Below, one piece after another: positions 5,309 through 5,327 of a stretch of DNA of 5,327 nt; position 1 is the stretch's first letter; every line of letters begins with the position of its first letter. Made by a program: the position numbers and the translations under genes. This DNA is from Candidatus Zipacnadia bacterium (GTDB lineage: Bacteria > Armatimonadota > UBA5377 > JALGUK01): contig JALGUK010000234.1 in assembly GCA_029820875.1 (NCBI GenBank), forward strand, positions 1 through 5,327. Reading direction: 5' to 3'. Under the pieces are notes generated by a model that was not told the DNA's origin, ran no database searches, and saw only the letters and a program-made list of their open reading frames with translations.

Positions 5309-5327
5309 ACGGCAAGTGTTCCAAGGG

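Larger units (their letters stand above)
4634..5327. other. Non-coding right flank rich in inverted repeats
   Basis: No frame in these roughly 700 bases has a good start, ribosome site and protein-like composition together. The longest open frames begin at TTG or GTG or run over from the antisense of the unknown gene, and their products are low-complexity and Arg/Pro/Thr-rich. The region does hold many inverted repeats: 4873-4887, 4885-4928, 5020-5029 (GTGCCGGCAC), 5093-5107 (AGGCC-5-GGCCT), 5169-5179 (GCGCA-1-TGCGC), and a cluster at 5216-5308. It also holds a direct repeat, CTACAGCG/CTACAGCA, at 4825-4840. The promoter of the minus-strand operon should lie in the left part, but I see only weak boxes. 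Confidence 0.55.

Noticed and set aside
1..5327. CRISPR array, rRNA genes, other tRNA genes
   Set aside because: There is no regularly spaced repeat series and no conserved RNA-gene core on either strand.

Overview
This window is a GC-rich bacterial accessory segment from an organism I cannot place. No gene here is a taxonomic marker, and the sequence may be a metagenomic or draft contig, because its first base coincides with the end of an insertion sequence. It holds one insertion sequence on the plus strand, three minus-strand genes, and a 700-base non-coding right flank rich in inverted repeats.

Left part (1-1752): a nearly full IS1182-family element. It has a terminal inverted repeat at the first bases, a plausible promoter, an intact 532-residue DDE transposase, and a right end that is perfectly duplicated as a 40-bp tandem repeat, giving two consecutive right inverted repeats. 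Middle left (1724-2377, minus strand): a Trm112-type zinc ribbon fused to a class I SAM-dependent methyltransferase. Its 3' end is cut off by the insertion sequence just where the 'LKPGG' segment would be expected, and the last nine or ten codons are read from IS DNA. The stretch 2378-2745 is gene-free and holds only small repeats.

Middle right (2746-4623, minus strand): two genes 36 bases apart that probably form an operon. The upstream one (3793-4623) encodes a 276-residue basic conserved-type protein of unknown function, with a block around 'VRQGEWFFVP' and a C-terminal 'RHPQHKTI..PFWHRV' block. The downstream one (2746-3756) encodes a TIM-barrel protein of the xylose isomerase-like / endonuclease IV-like superfamily, with a full set of candidate metal ligands and an unusual Lys/Arg-rich N-terminal extension.

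Right part (4624-5327): no convincing gene, but many inverted repeats. Two are long enough to suggest structured RNA: a 17-bp bulged hairpin (4885-4928) that pairs best as a minus-strand transcript, and a branched fold at the right edge (5216-5308) that pairs best as a plus-strand transcript. The second is the best candidate here for something undescribed. One possible but unproven reading is the front of a structured RNA belonging to a gene just beyond the window.

How the genes work together: the two-gene operon is the only functional association supported by layout. The methyltransferase may be an unrelated neighbour, probably inactivated by the transposon.
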